From: Cytobacillus sp. NJ13
GTDB lineage: Bacteria > Bacillota > Bacilli > Bacillales > Cytobacillaceae
Direction: 5' to 3'
Assembly (NCBI GenBank): GCA_030348385.1
Contig: JAUCFP010000006.1
Location: forward strand, 2,414,501-2,478,500
DNA length: 64,000 nucleotides
Shown: positions 9,423-17,823 of the stretch, piece after piece
Position numbering within the stretch: position 1 is the stretch's first letter
How the letters are laid out: each line of letters begins with the position of its first letter
Notes under the pieces: model-generated
What the model was told of the DNA's origin: nothing
The model's input: the letters and a program-made list of their open reading frames with translations, nothing else
Databases searched by the model: none
Program-made: the position numbers and the translations under genes

Positions 9423-10658
9423 TCACTCTGGAGTCATGCCTGTTTTATCGAAAACTATTTTTCCCTTGTAGAACACTGAACGGCGTTCCGCCCTTCTTGC
9501 CATGGCCTCTGCTGAACAGCTTGCATCGACAAGAATCATGCTCGCTTCATCTCCAGCGATTGGCCAGATTTGATTTCCCTCTTGGTCCAGTGGCGTTTTC
9601 CCCCCCGTAATATATCTAAATGTTTGGGAAAGAGACTTTTCATCCGTCCAGCGATATCGTTCAATTAAGCGGCCTGCTCTCTCCAGGATATCGCCATTGC
9701 CTGTTGGCCACCAAGAATCAAAAATATTATCGTTTCCAACAGCAACCTCAACTCCACACTCACTTAGCAGATTAACAGGTGGTATTGCTCGGCCAGTTGG
9801 GAGGCTAGTAACGATCGAAATTCGTGCGTCTTTTAAAATCTCTGCCATTTCATAGGCTTCTTCCCTTGAAACATCACCGAGGCCAAATGCATGGCTAATC
9901 GCAACTCTTCCTTCCCAGCCTGCTTCCTTTGTTAGAAAGGCCAGTCTTTTCATCGTAAAAGTTCCAAGGTGACCAGGATCATGTAAATGTAAATCAATAT
10001 CTGCATTGCCTTCTACTGCTAAATCCATCAATTGAACAAGCGAGGCTTCAATATTGTTATCAACAGTAGCAGGATCGACCGCACCTATAATTCCAGCACC
10101 ATTCCGAATAGCTTCTCTAATTAGCTTGGCCGTCCCTGAGCGCAGCAAGCCATGCTGGGCAAAGGCAACAATCTCGGAGCTCGCATAGCTTGAAAATTCC
10201 TCCAATGTCTGCTGAACCTCAAATAAATTCTGTAATTGGACTTCAGGGTAAATATCCACATGAGTTCTAATGTGAGTTGATCCATATGATATTAACTGCT
10301 TAAGCAATGCTTTTGATCGCTGATAGGTACTTGTAGGCATAGACAACAATGCGTTTTTTTCAATTTCACACCGTTCAATGACACTTGATGCAGGGCTGCA
10401 GGCCCTCCACTTATCCCCCAAATACGTTTTATCAAGATGGACATGCTTTTCGACAAAGGATGGCAATAACAGCAGTCCCATTGCATCTTTTATTGGAAGA
10501 TCATCATTGAAAGCCTCTAAGTCCTTCGTGATCTTTGCAATGCAGCCGTCCTCTATTAATAAATGAAATTGACCCGTTATAGTACCTGACACTCTATTAT
10601 TCTCATTTTTGTATCCGCATTCCAAACGCACATTCTTTAGCCAATAGTTATTATTCAT
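9423..10658 (-). CDS. cytosine deaminase-like amidohydrolase (CodA family)
   Basis: 411-aa zinc or iron amidohydrolase of the cytosine/isoguanine deaminase type. The characteristic KHVHLDKT metal motif is near residue 70, followed by DLHLHDPGH, the catalytic ISHAFGLG and VAVGNDNIFDSWWPTGNGD with the metal Asp. In its genomic setting it probably deaminates a pyrimidine or oxidised purine that feeds the ureide pathway; the substrate cannot be read from sequence. ATG at 10658 is preferred over 10664, because AGGTGA abuts the latter. Confidence 0.85.
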   Translation of the reverse strand: MNNNYWLKNVRLECGYKNENNRVSGTITGQFHLLIEDGCIAKITKDLEAFNDDLPIKDAMGLLLLPSFVEKHVHLDKTYLGDKWRACSPASSVIERCEIEKNALLSMPTSTYQRSKALLKQLISYGSTHIRTHVDIYPEVQLQNLFEVQQTLEEFSSYASSEIVAFAQHGLLRSGTAKLIREAIRNGAGIIGAVDPATVDNNIEASLVQLMDLAVEGNADIDLHLHDPGHLGTFTMKRLAFLTKEAGWEGRVAISHAFGLGDVSREEAYEMAEILKDARISIVTSLPTGRAIPPVNLLSECGVEVAVGNDNIFDSWWPTGNGDILERAGRLIERYRWTDEKSLSQTFRYITGGKTPLDQEGNQIWPIAGDEASMILVDASCSAEAMARRAERRSVFYKGKIVFDKTGMTPE

Positions 10659-10737
10659 TTTCATTCACCTTTCTTTAAACCGGCCCCGGACAAGATAAAA
10701 GGGTACCCAGAATGGATATCCCCCTTAACTTAGAACT

Positions 10738-12303
10738 TTATTTAATTGAAATATCATTGATCTCCAAATATCCTGAAGGACTTATAGTGAAGCCTTTTAC
10801 ATCTTTAGAAACAGCAGCCATATTCTCAATTACACGAACTGGTATATACACAGACTCTTCCATTTCGATTTCCTGTGCTTCTGCATAGTATTCTATCCGC
10901 TTATCCAAATCTTCCTCAGCACGTGCAGCATCTATTAAGCTGTCCACTTCCTCATTGCTGTAAAAGAAGGTATTGCCAGCAGCTCCATGTGAACTGCTAT
11001 GGAAAAGGTTATATTGATTATAATCAGCATCTCCCGTGGCATTTCTCCAGCTTAAAATAAACATTTCCGAGTCACCGCGGTTTACTTGTTCAACAAAAGT
11101 CCCATATTCATATACCTGAATATCCAGTTTGATTCCAATACCTTTCAGCTGTGATTGAAGAACTTCTGCCATATTGATCCATTCTTTCTTATCCATCGTT
11201 TTCAAAGTTGTTTCAAAACCATTTGGATAACCTGCTTCTGCCAGAAGTCTTTTTGCCTCATTGAGGTTATACTCATAGGCCTCCAAACCTTCATGATATC
11301 CAAATACCTTTGGTCCCAGCAGTGAGTTGGACTTTTTCCCGACATTCTCAAAAACCCCTTCGAGGATAGAATCCATTTCAACTGCATGTCCAACCGCTTT
11401 TCGGACTCGAGCATCATCAAATGGCTCCTTTTCAACGTTGAAGCCAATATATTCTGTACCGAATCCTTCACTGCGGTATATTTCTGCGTTTTTGGAGTTT
11501 TCAACCGTTTCCATCATAGTCACCGAGAGCGGTTCGGCTATGTGGGCTTCACCAGTTTCAAGCATGGATATCCTTGTTGTTTCTTCAGGGACGACCTTAA
11601 ATAAAACTTTATCCAGCTTAGATTGAGTCCCCCAATACGTTTCATTTTTGTTAAAAACGATTTCTTTACCTGGTGTCCAGGACTCAAATACAAATGGACC
11701 TGTCCCAACAGGTTCTTGAATCACTTTACTTCCGTATTTCTCGATTGTTTTTGGTGAGATAATGCCGCCTTCATGATTGGCCAATATGGATAGTAATGGC
11801 GAAAACGGTTCCGATAATTTAAATTGAACAGTAAATTCATCCACTGCCCTTACTTCTTCTACCATTTTGAATACAACTGCTCTTGGCGAGGCAACCTCAG
11901 GATCTAATAACCGATCAAATGTTGCTTTCACTGCATCGGCATTAAATGGGGTCCCGTCATGGAATGTTACATTCTCTCTAAGCTTGAACTCCCAAGTTGT
12001 TTCATCTAACTGTTCCCACTTTTCAGCCAGCAGCGGCTTGATTTCGGCATTTTTATCCCGGCCAACAAGACCCTCATAAATTTTATTATGTGTAACGCTG
12101 GCAGCATTGATCGTCGACATAAAATGATGATCTAAATTTTCTGCGTCAGATAAACGGGCTATAACTAATGTTCCTCCATTTTCGGATGCTGTTCCCTTGG
12201 AGTCCTGACTGTTGTTAACTTGCTTTTTCGTCGAACATCCTGAAATAAGGATTGCGATCAGCAGAGCTAAGATGACTAATCCCATTCTTTTTTTTACTTT
12301 CAA
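10738..12303 (-). CDS. ABC transporter solute-binding lipoprotein, family 5 (DppA/OppA-like)
   Basis: 521-aa extracytoplasmic binding protein, anchored by a lipobox (LISGC, Cys about residue 22) after a basic hydrophobic signal. The SBP_bac_5 signature DETTWEFKLRENVTFHDGTPFNADAVKATFDRL is present in two adjoining segments. It lies within a run of hydrolase genes and opposite the Dpp-type permease/ATPase operon, which lacks its own binding protein, so it is the likely partner. The start is TTG at 12303, with AAAAAGGGGG seven bases upstream; an ATG further upstream sits before that ribosome site. Confidence 0.93.
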   Translation of the reverse strand: MKVKKRMGLVILALLIAILISGCSTKKQVNNSQDSKGTASENGGTLVIARLSDAENLDHHFMSTINAASVTHNKIYEGLVGRDKNAEIKPLLAEKWEQLDETTWEFKLRENVTFHDGTPFNADAVKATFDRLLDPEVASPRAVVFKMVEEVRAVDEFTVQFKLSEPFSPLLSILANHEGGIISPKTIEKYGSKVIQEPVGTGPFVFESWTPGKEIVFNKNETYWGTQSKLDKVLFKVVPEETTRISMLETGEAHIAEPLSVTMMETVENSKNAEIYRSEGFGTEYIGFNVEKEPFDDARVRKAVGHAVEMDSILEGVFENVGKKSNSLLGPKVFGYHEGLEAYEYNLNEAKRLLAEAGYPNGFETTLKTMDKKEWINMAEVLQSQLKGIGIKLDIQVYEYGTFVEQVNRGDSEMFILSWRNATGDADYNQYNLFHSSSHGAAGNTFFYSNEEVDSLIDAARAEEDLDKRIEYYAEAQEIEMEESVYIPVRVIENMAAVSKDVKGFTISPSGYLEINDISIK

Positions 12304-12341
12304 ATTCAATCCCCCTTTTTTAAGCATTTAAGCCTTTGTCT

Positions 12342-12415
12342 AATTATATAAAATATTCTGATTAATCTTTTTCTACTTTCTTTACATGTTTTTAAACTTT
12401 TTCTACTACTTATTC
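12342..12415 (-). promoter_or_regulatory. putative promoter of solute-binding protein gene with 30-bp direct repeats
   Basis: The - strand carries two perfect GTAGAAAAAG repeats (12397-12406 and 12367-12376), exactly 30 bp apart, with a related TGTAAAGAAA between them, then a -10-like TATATAAT. The spacing equals about three helical turns, as expected for tandem AraC-type binding. Confidence 0.6.
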
Positions 12416-12434
12416 AAAATAAAAAACGTAGCTG

Positions 12435-13907
12435 CTAATCAATAGAATCAACAAATCTGAAAGAAGGCGGCAGCAATTCATTCTCAGGAAGCTCCTGATA
12501 ATCTCTTTTTAAATAGCCTTTTTTCATCTTCATAAAATATTCTTGCGCTTTTCCTTTTAATTCCTCTAAATCAAGGTTGGGTAATTTTCGGTCTTTCATG
12601 ACTACTTTCCCATTGATAATTGATAACTTTACATCTCTTCCAGTTCCGCTTACCATCACTGTTCTTAGAGGATCATCTAATACCCCCATATGGAATCCGT
12701 CTAAATCAATTGCAATAATATCTGCTTTTGCACCAGCACAAAGACGGCCCAAATCTTCTCTTCCCAGAAACTTTGCAGCACCTAATGTAGCAGCACGGTA
12801 AAGATCTGAGTATGCTGAGTCTTTAACTTCTTTATTTACGATCCTGGAAAGCATACTCCCTGTTCTGATATTCTGGAACATATCCGGAGGAAACGTATCT
12901 GTACCTAACGCTAAATTAATTCCTGACTGCTTATATTTTGCAAAGGATTCCATTGCCTGCCCATGCCTTCCAATTATTAGTGGGCAATGAATGACAGTTG
13001 TACCCGTTTCCCTCAGCAGTGACAAATCATCTCCACCACCTGTTTTTGCCCCACTGTATCCAGCAATAAAATGGGCATGAGGAATCGCCGTTCTGGATCC
13101 TAAAAATCCAAGATTATATAAATGCCTAATTGGCGTTACGCCATATTTCTCAATCATTGTATGATATTCAAATTCACCTTGGGCTGCATGCAATTTGATC
13201 GGAACTTTATAATGATCACTATATTGCTTTGTACGGAGAAGACTTTCTTCCGTTTGACTTTCAATCCGCTCAGGCGCAAGCATCCCCCTGACCAAACCAT
13301 TAAATGAACCATCAAACTCTTCCAAAAAGCGCACAGCTCTTTCCAATCCTTGCCTTCCAGCTTCTTCATCCCAATAAATCTTTATATTGCCATCAGCCTG
13401 AACGACTCTTATCCCCGATTGATAGCTTGGGCCCAGGTATATCCGCAGTCCCAGGTCAGCAGCATGCCTTGCTGCCGAAGCAAGCTCCTCATATGTTTCT
13501 GCCCATTTTTTATAATGCACAGAAGTGATTGGCATAGCTGTTGTAATTCCATGAAGGATCAGCTGTGAATAGGCATATAAAGATTTAAAGGCCTCTTCTT
13601 CAGCCGTCATAATTTCATGGTGCCCTTGCTTAACATACCTCTCTGACCAAAGCAGATTTTTCTGTCTTGCTGAACTGGCCTCCAAATGCAAAATATCATG
13701 ATCAATATCGCCTAGTGCATTCAAGTCAATAAATCCAGGACTGATTAAAGCGTTGCCGGCATCTATTACTTTATCAGCTTGGCCAGAATAGCTTTTTCCA
13801 ACATAAATGATGGTTTCATTTTCAAATACAACTTCAGCATTTTCTATCAGGACATGATCTTCTCCATCATATCCAATTACATATTTCCCCTTTATCCTGG
13901 TCTTCAT
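12435..13907 (-). CDS. amidohydrolase-superfamily protein lacking the N-terminal HxH motif
   Basis: 490-aa protein related to the ATZ/TRZ chlorohydrolase-deaminase group. The later active-site elements remain: KLHAAQGEFE, IPHAHFI and LALGTDTFPPD. At the position where the family has PGFIDxHxH this protein reads PGFIDLNALGDIDHD, so the first two metal histidines are missing. It may use a different metal arrangement or a different chemistry. It overlaps its upstream neighbour by four bases (ATGA), and the two are probably co-translated. The substrate is unknown. Confidence 0.78.
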   Translation of the reverse strand: MKTRIKGKYVIGYDGEDHVLIENAEVVFENETIIYVGKSYSGQADKVIDAGNALISPGFIDLNALGDIDHDILHLEASSARQKNLLWSERYVKQGHHEIMTAEEEAFKSLYAYSQLILHGITTAMPITSVHYKKWAETYEELASAARHAADLGLRIYLGPSYQSGIRVVQADGNIKIYWDEEAGRQGLERAVRFLEEFDGSFNGLVRGMLAPERIESQTEESLLRTKQYSDHYKVPIKLHAAQGEFEYHTMIEKYGVTPIRHLYNLGFLGSRTAIPHAHFIAGYSGAKTGGGDDLSLLRETGTTVIHCPLIIGRHGQAMESFAKYKQSGINLALGTDTFPPDMFQNIRTGSMLSRIVNKEVKDSAYSDLYRAATLGAAKFLGREDLGRLCAGAKADIIAIDLDGFHMGVLDDPLRTVMVSGTGRDVKLSIINGKVVMKDRKLPNLDLEELKGKAQEYFMKMKKGYLKRDYQELPENELLPPSFRFVDSID

Positions 13908-15412
13908 TGATTGTCCCCTTTCTCCCCAACAGCTTCTTCTTCGTTATGATCCGTTCCATCCCCATAGGTTCGTGTGTGACCCCAAAAATATTTCGTTTGC
14001 TTCATATATTTTTCAAGACCCGCACGCTTAATTGTTGAATTAGCTTCTTCATTTGCTTCTGCCAAAACTGACCTTTCATCAACAGTGCAGACTACTCTGT
14101 CTTTCATAAGAACCCTGCCATCTGCGATAACATGCCACACATCATTTGCTGTAGCTTGATGGACAAGCCGATGAATATGCATAAATTCAGGTGTTAAGTG
14201 CGGCTGATTCATGTTGACAGTTATAACATCTGCCTTCTTTCCTGCTTCAAGAGAGCCCAATTCATCATCCCATCCAATGCATTTTGCCGCATCAATGGTA
14301 ACCATCTCCAGAAGCTTACCAGGAGGCAAGCAATATTCATCTCTATGTGCTGCCTGATGTATAAATTGTGTTTTTCTCATCGCTTGAAACATGTCAAAGC
14401 TAGTAGAGGGAGAAGTGCCATCTGTTGATATAGCAACTGTCGTTCCCAGCTCGATCAATTCTATCATCGGTGTGCGGGCATGAATTTGAGAAAATCCAGG
14501 GGAGGCACTGACATTTGTTCCGGTTTCAGCTAATATTTTCGCTTCATCAAAGGATATCCCCCGGCAATGCTGAAGATGAACATCAGGACCTAAAAGAGCA
14601 TTCTCCCAATCCTTTACTGCTAAGTGAATCATGCCACCAAAAGCATCAGAGTGGATTCTGGTATTATATTTTCTGGCAATTTCTCTGACTTTCTTTGCTT
14701 GGTATAGATCATGCTCTGTTAAATGATGAATTTTCGCAGGTGAAGTTGGGCCAGATGGTTCAACAGATGTAACAATTACGAAAGGGGTAATAAATGCTCG
14801 TGTCCGATCTTGATTGGCGTGGTTTAAGGCCTCAATCACTGCTTCTGCACCATTTAACACTTCCTCGTAGGTGACTTCATTAGTAATTCTTTGACCGTCT
14901 ATCCACCTGCTGAATGAATGTGGCCATGGCGGATTGCAAGGACCGGTGCAAACAACCTCCCTGACACCAGTTTCTGCATAGGCTTTTGCATGATTGATGG
15001 CAAAAACCGGATCATCCGACCTTGGCATTGAGCCAAGAACAGATACACCAGTTGTTATACCCGCCTTAAGCCGCTCAAGTGCAGAAAGCTTCCCTTCAAA
15101 ATACCAGAATTCGTCTGTTACAAAATGCTTATACGTATTCGTCATAATAGGCATCCAAAAATCCAAGCTTTCCATTGCAATTGTCTTAAACATCGAATGG
15201 CCGCCATGTCCATGTACATCTATTAATCCAGGCAGGATACAATGATGGCTGCAATCTATTACTTCTTTCGCCTCATACTTTCCCAATAGTTTTTCACTCG
15301 TATCTACATCCAGGATTCTGCTTCCATTTATGGCAACAGCTCCATCGGTGATGATGCGCCTGTTTTGATCCATAGTAATGACTGTTCCATGAATCAGGAG
15401 TAAATCAATCAT
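13904..15412 (-). CDS. amidohydrolase-superfamily deaminase/hydrolase (ATZ/TRZ-like)
   Basis: 502-aa amidohydrolase with a complete metal site: PGLIDVHGHGGHS (HxH), RIHSDAFGG, LQHCRGIS and AISTDGTSPS with the final Asp. It probably deaminates or dechlorinates a nitrogen heterocycle, in line with the neighbouring ureide genes. ATG at 15412 is preferred over an upstream start at 15463, because GGAGAGG is 4-6 bases before it. This is the first gene of the - strand block. Its C-terminus is acidic and poorly conserved. Confidence 0.85.
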   Translation of the reverse strand: MIDLLLIHGTVITMDQNRRIITDGAVAINGSRILDVDTSEKLLGKYEAKEVIDCSHHCILPGLIDVHGHGGHSMFKTIAMESLDFWMPIMTNTYKHFVTDEFWYFEGKLSALERLKAGITTGVSVLGSMPRSDDPVFAINHAKAYAETGVREVVCTGPCNPPWPHSFSRWIDGQRITNEVTYEEVLNGAEAVIEALNHANQDRTRAFITPFVIVTSVEPSGPTSPAKIHHLTEHDLYQAKKVREIARKYNTRIHSDAFGGMIHLAVKDWENALLGPDVHLQHCRGISFDEAKILAETGTNVSASPGFSQIHARTPMIELIELGTTVAISTDGTSPSTSFDMFQAMRKTQFIHQAAHRDEYCLPPGKLLEMVTIDAAKCIGWDDELGSLEAGKKADVITVNMNQPHLTPEFMHIHRLVHQATANDVWHVIADGRVLMKDRVVCTVDERSVLAEANEEANSTIKRAGLEKYMKQTKYFWGHTRTYGDGTDHNEEEAVGEKGDNQ

Positions 15413-15495
15413 TTTCCTCTCCTCACTTCTTTTTAACTTTAAGTATAAGGAAAAAGAAAACACTAAACTTTCAGAATTGTTACTTATATTTAAAG

Positions 15496-15525
15496 TATTT
15501 CTACCTGTTTTTTAATTTTTTTACT
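15496..15525 (-). promoter_or_regulatory. third copy of the A-rich regulatory element
   Basis: The - strand reads AGTA, A-run, TTAAAAAACA, GGTAGAAATA, matching the first half of the block at 12342-12415. It lies about 85-110 bp upstream of the first amidohydrolase start. The match is shorter than between the other two copies. Confidence 0.4.
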
Positions 15526-15554
15526 CCCCTGCCTTTTAAAATTGAGGCCGCTTT

Positions 15555-15920
15555 CTATTTCTCCTTCCTTAATAATTCTTCCAATAATATAAATGCATGG
15601 TTATTTACTGTATCTTTTGCAGCGTATAGTAGTGTAAGTTGTTGCTTCTTAGATATCTCGTACAGTTCTTCCATCTTGCGAATCTTGTCTGTCTGTGTGC
15701 GCAGCTCAATGAGATACTTTTCCCGAAACATACCGAAAAGTTCAGGTTTATGATTAAAAGATTTTCTAAGCTCGCTGCTTGGTGCAACTTCTTTCTCCCA
15801 GGCTGATAAATGTGCAGCTTCTTTTTTCATTCCCCTTGGCCACAGCCGATCGACTAAGACTCGGTATCCGTCAGCCTCGTCATACGGATCGTATACTCTT
15901 TTTATAGTAATTTCAGCCAT
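15555..15920 (-). CDS. DUF488 family protein (YeaO-like)
   Basis: 121-aa protein with the DUF488 hallmarks: ITIKRVYD at the N-terminus, GYRVLVDRLWPRG, the W of LSAWEKEVAPS, and a C-terminal LLYAAKD segment. The biochemical role of the family is not established. It is transcribed alone, with ribosome site GGTGGTGA, and the operon upstream is separated from it by a 140-bp leader. Confidence 0.85.
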   Translation of the reverse strand: MAEITIKRVYDPYDEADGYRVLVDRLWPRGMKKEAAHLSAWEKEVAPSSELRKSFNHKPELFGMFREKYLIELRTQTDKIRKMEELYEISKKQQLTLLYAAKDTVNNHAFILLEELLRKEK

Positions 15921-16036
15921 TACTTCACCACCAGATTATTTTTGCGTTTCTATCTCACTTGTCATTTGCTATAATTTTATACAAATACAAATTATACAAA
16001 ATTTTCTAATTCAATCAAATGTGAGGTGCAAGGAAT

Positions 16037-16261
16037 TTGACAGGTACTATTGCCGTTGTTATGACTTTCTCCATTCCCATCATCGCCATCCTGACTTTTC
16101 ATACACAAAGACTTGCAAAGATTAAACACAATATGATAAAAGATGAAATCACCCTGGAAAAGCTGAAGCAGGAAAACTATCTGCTTGAAACAGAAAAAAT
16201 GAAGCTCGAACTGGAGCTAACGAGGATTGAAAGTCCTAAGGATCATACAAAAATCATATAA
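16037..16261 (+). CDS. small single-pass membrane protein with coiled-coil tail
   Basis: 74 aa from a TTG start preceded by GAGGTGCAAGG. Residues 4-21 form one hydrophobic helix, and the remaining cytoplasmic part (KHNMIKDEITLEKLKQENYLLETEK) is a charged heptad-like helix. The function is unknown. It resembles many short Bacillus membrane proteins of unassigned role. The gene faces hemY and shares a bidirectional terminator with it. Confidence 0.6.
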   Translation: MTGTIAVVMTFSIPIIAILTFHTQRLAKIKHNMIKDEITLEKLKQENYLLETEKMKLELELTRIESPKDHTKII

Positions 16262-16265
16262 GCAA

Positions 16266-16300
16266 AAAATCCCCATCTTGAAACAGAAGGGGATTTTGTT
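16266..16300. terminator. bidirectional terminator (small membrane gene / hemY)
   Basis: A 9-bp perfect stem, AAAATCCCC (16266-16274) with GGGGATTTT (16289-16297), flanked by A-runs and T-runs on both sides. Confidence 0.85.
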
Positions 16301-17686
16301 TTATATACGTTCAATAATTTTTCTGGCAGTTTCTGCCCCATTTTCGATGCAATCTGGTATTCCTACACCATAATAGGAGCAGCCTGCAAGCCATATTCCC
16401 GGGTATTCCTGGCCCAGCCTGTTTTCAATTGCTGCCACTGCCTGCGGATGGGATATCAGATAGTTTGGCATTTTTTCGGTCCAGTTCGTCACTTCACTGG
16501 CAGCGGGAACAGCTGTAATGCCAAGGCTTTTTTCAATATCAGCCAAAGCCGTCTGCAGCAAATCTTCTTCATTCATTTCCTTTAGAGATGCAAAGGCTGG
16601 ATGGCTGCTTTTATAAAATAATCTAACAAGCAAATTACCGCTTTCTGAGGTATGCTCCCACTTGCGGCTTGTCCATGTACAGGCATTGCAGGTTAATTCA
16701 TCCGTATTTGCTGTGATGAAGCCTGTTCCGTCTTCAGGCAGCTCGCTGTCTGGAATATCATAAGCAAGATAGATTGAGATTAGGGAACTATTTTTCAAAA
16801 GATCGAATTCCGCTTTCAGCTCCTCATGATCGAAAAGCGTTACAGCCGCATTATGCGGAATGCTTAGTATCACATGGTCGGCCACCAGGCTTTCGCCATT
16901 CGAGAAACCGACTAAAAACCCGCAATCCGTTTTATCTATTTTAACTGCCTCTGTTTTTTTAAAAATTTCTGTTCCATCTAATTCTCCCTCATAAGCATCT
17001 ATTAAAGCATCCAGCCCTTTTTTAAAGGAAAGGAACTTCTTTCCCCCATCGCTCTGGAACACCTTTTTATTTTCCTCAAAACCTCTTATGATGCTGCCGT
17101 ATTTTTCTTTATAATCAAACACCTGCGGAAGAGTCGAAGCAATAGTTAAGTCACTGAGATTCCCGGAATATACTCCCGAAAGAACCGGCGCAATTTGTTT
17201 TTCCACCAGCTCTTTTCCGAAGAAATGCTCCAGAAAATCGCCAATGGAATCGTTCTTTGTGAAGCTATCATTTTTCGTATAAAAATCTTTTAGGGCTTCA
17301 ACTTTTCCTTCTGCCGAAACAAGAGCAGATTTGGCAAGAGATTCAACGCTGGCCGGGATCCCAAACACAGAATCTGCCGGGATCAGCTTCAGCTCTCCAT
17401 CACTATATATATAAGACCTCCCCACAGCATTATAGACAACGTCTTCTTCCAGCCCCAGCTCCTGGATAAAATTCATCGTATTCGCTTTGCGGGCAACAAT
17501 TGAATCAGCTCCCGCTTCGATTACAAATCCGCCTTCCCTGACAGTGCGGATTTTCCCGCCAAGCTTTTCTGCTGATTCTGCCAGCACAAGCCTTATATCC
17601 TGATCATTTTCTTTTTTCCACTTATTCAGTTCATACATAGCGGATAACCCTGTTACACCGCCGCCTATGACCAATACTGTTTTCAC
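16301..17686 (-). CDS. hemY: coproporphyrinogen III / protoporphyrinogen oxidase HemY (CgoX)
   Basis: 461-aa FAD flavoprotein oxidising porphyrinogens in haem synthesis. The N-terminus holds the dinucleotide fold VLVIGGGVTGLSAMYEL and the GG motif EKLGGKIRT. The PPO region QIAPVLSGVYSGNLSDL and the C-terminal GIWLAGCSYYGVGIPDCIENG are typical. An imperfect tandem YTKNDSFTKNDS around residue 138 looks like a small duplication. Bacilli usually keep hemY in hemEHY; here it stands alone, so it may be a relocated gene or a second copy. The start is GTG after GAGGTG. Confidence 0.93.
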   Translation of the reverse strand: MKTVLVIGGGVTGLSAMYELNKWKKENDQDIRLVLAESAEKLGGKIRTVREGGFVIEAGADSIVARKANTMNFIQELGLEEDVVYNAVGRSYIYSDGELKLIPADSVFGIPASVESLAKSALVSAEGKVEALKDFYTKNDSFTKNDSIGDFLEHFFGKELVEKQIAPVLSGVYSGNLSDLTIASTLPQVFDYKEKYGSIIRGFEENKKVFQSDGGKKFLSFKKGLDALIDAYEGELDGTEIFKKTEAVKIDKTDCGFLVGFSNGESLVADHVILSIPHNAAVTLFDHEELKAEFDLLKNSSLISIYLAYDIPDSELPEDGTGFITANTDELTCNACTWTSRKWEHTSESGNLLVRLFYKSSHPAFASLKEMNEEDLLQTALADIEKSLGITAVPAASEVTNWTEKMPNYLISHPQAVAAIENRLGQEYPGIWLAGCSYYGVGIPDCIENGAETARKIIERI

Positions 17687-17796
17687 TCGTATGCACCTCA
17701 GTTTACATCCAATTCATATATAAAGTGTACCATAACATGAAGTGGTGAAAGAATGTGATGGTTTGTCCAAATGATGAATATATTTATTCAAAAAAA

Positions 17797-17821
17797 AAAC
17801 GGAGAACGCACCTCTCCGTTT
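17797..17821 (-). terminator. terminator of the C45 acyltransferase gene
   Basis: Nine-base perfect arms AAACGGAGA (17797-17805) and TCTCCGTTT (17813-17821), followed on the - strand by a run of nine T. Confidence 0.88.
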
Positions 17822-17823
17822 CA

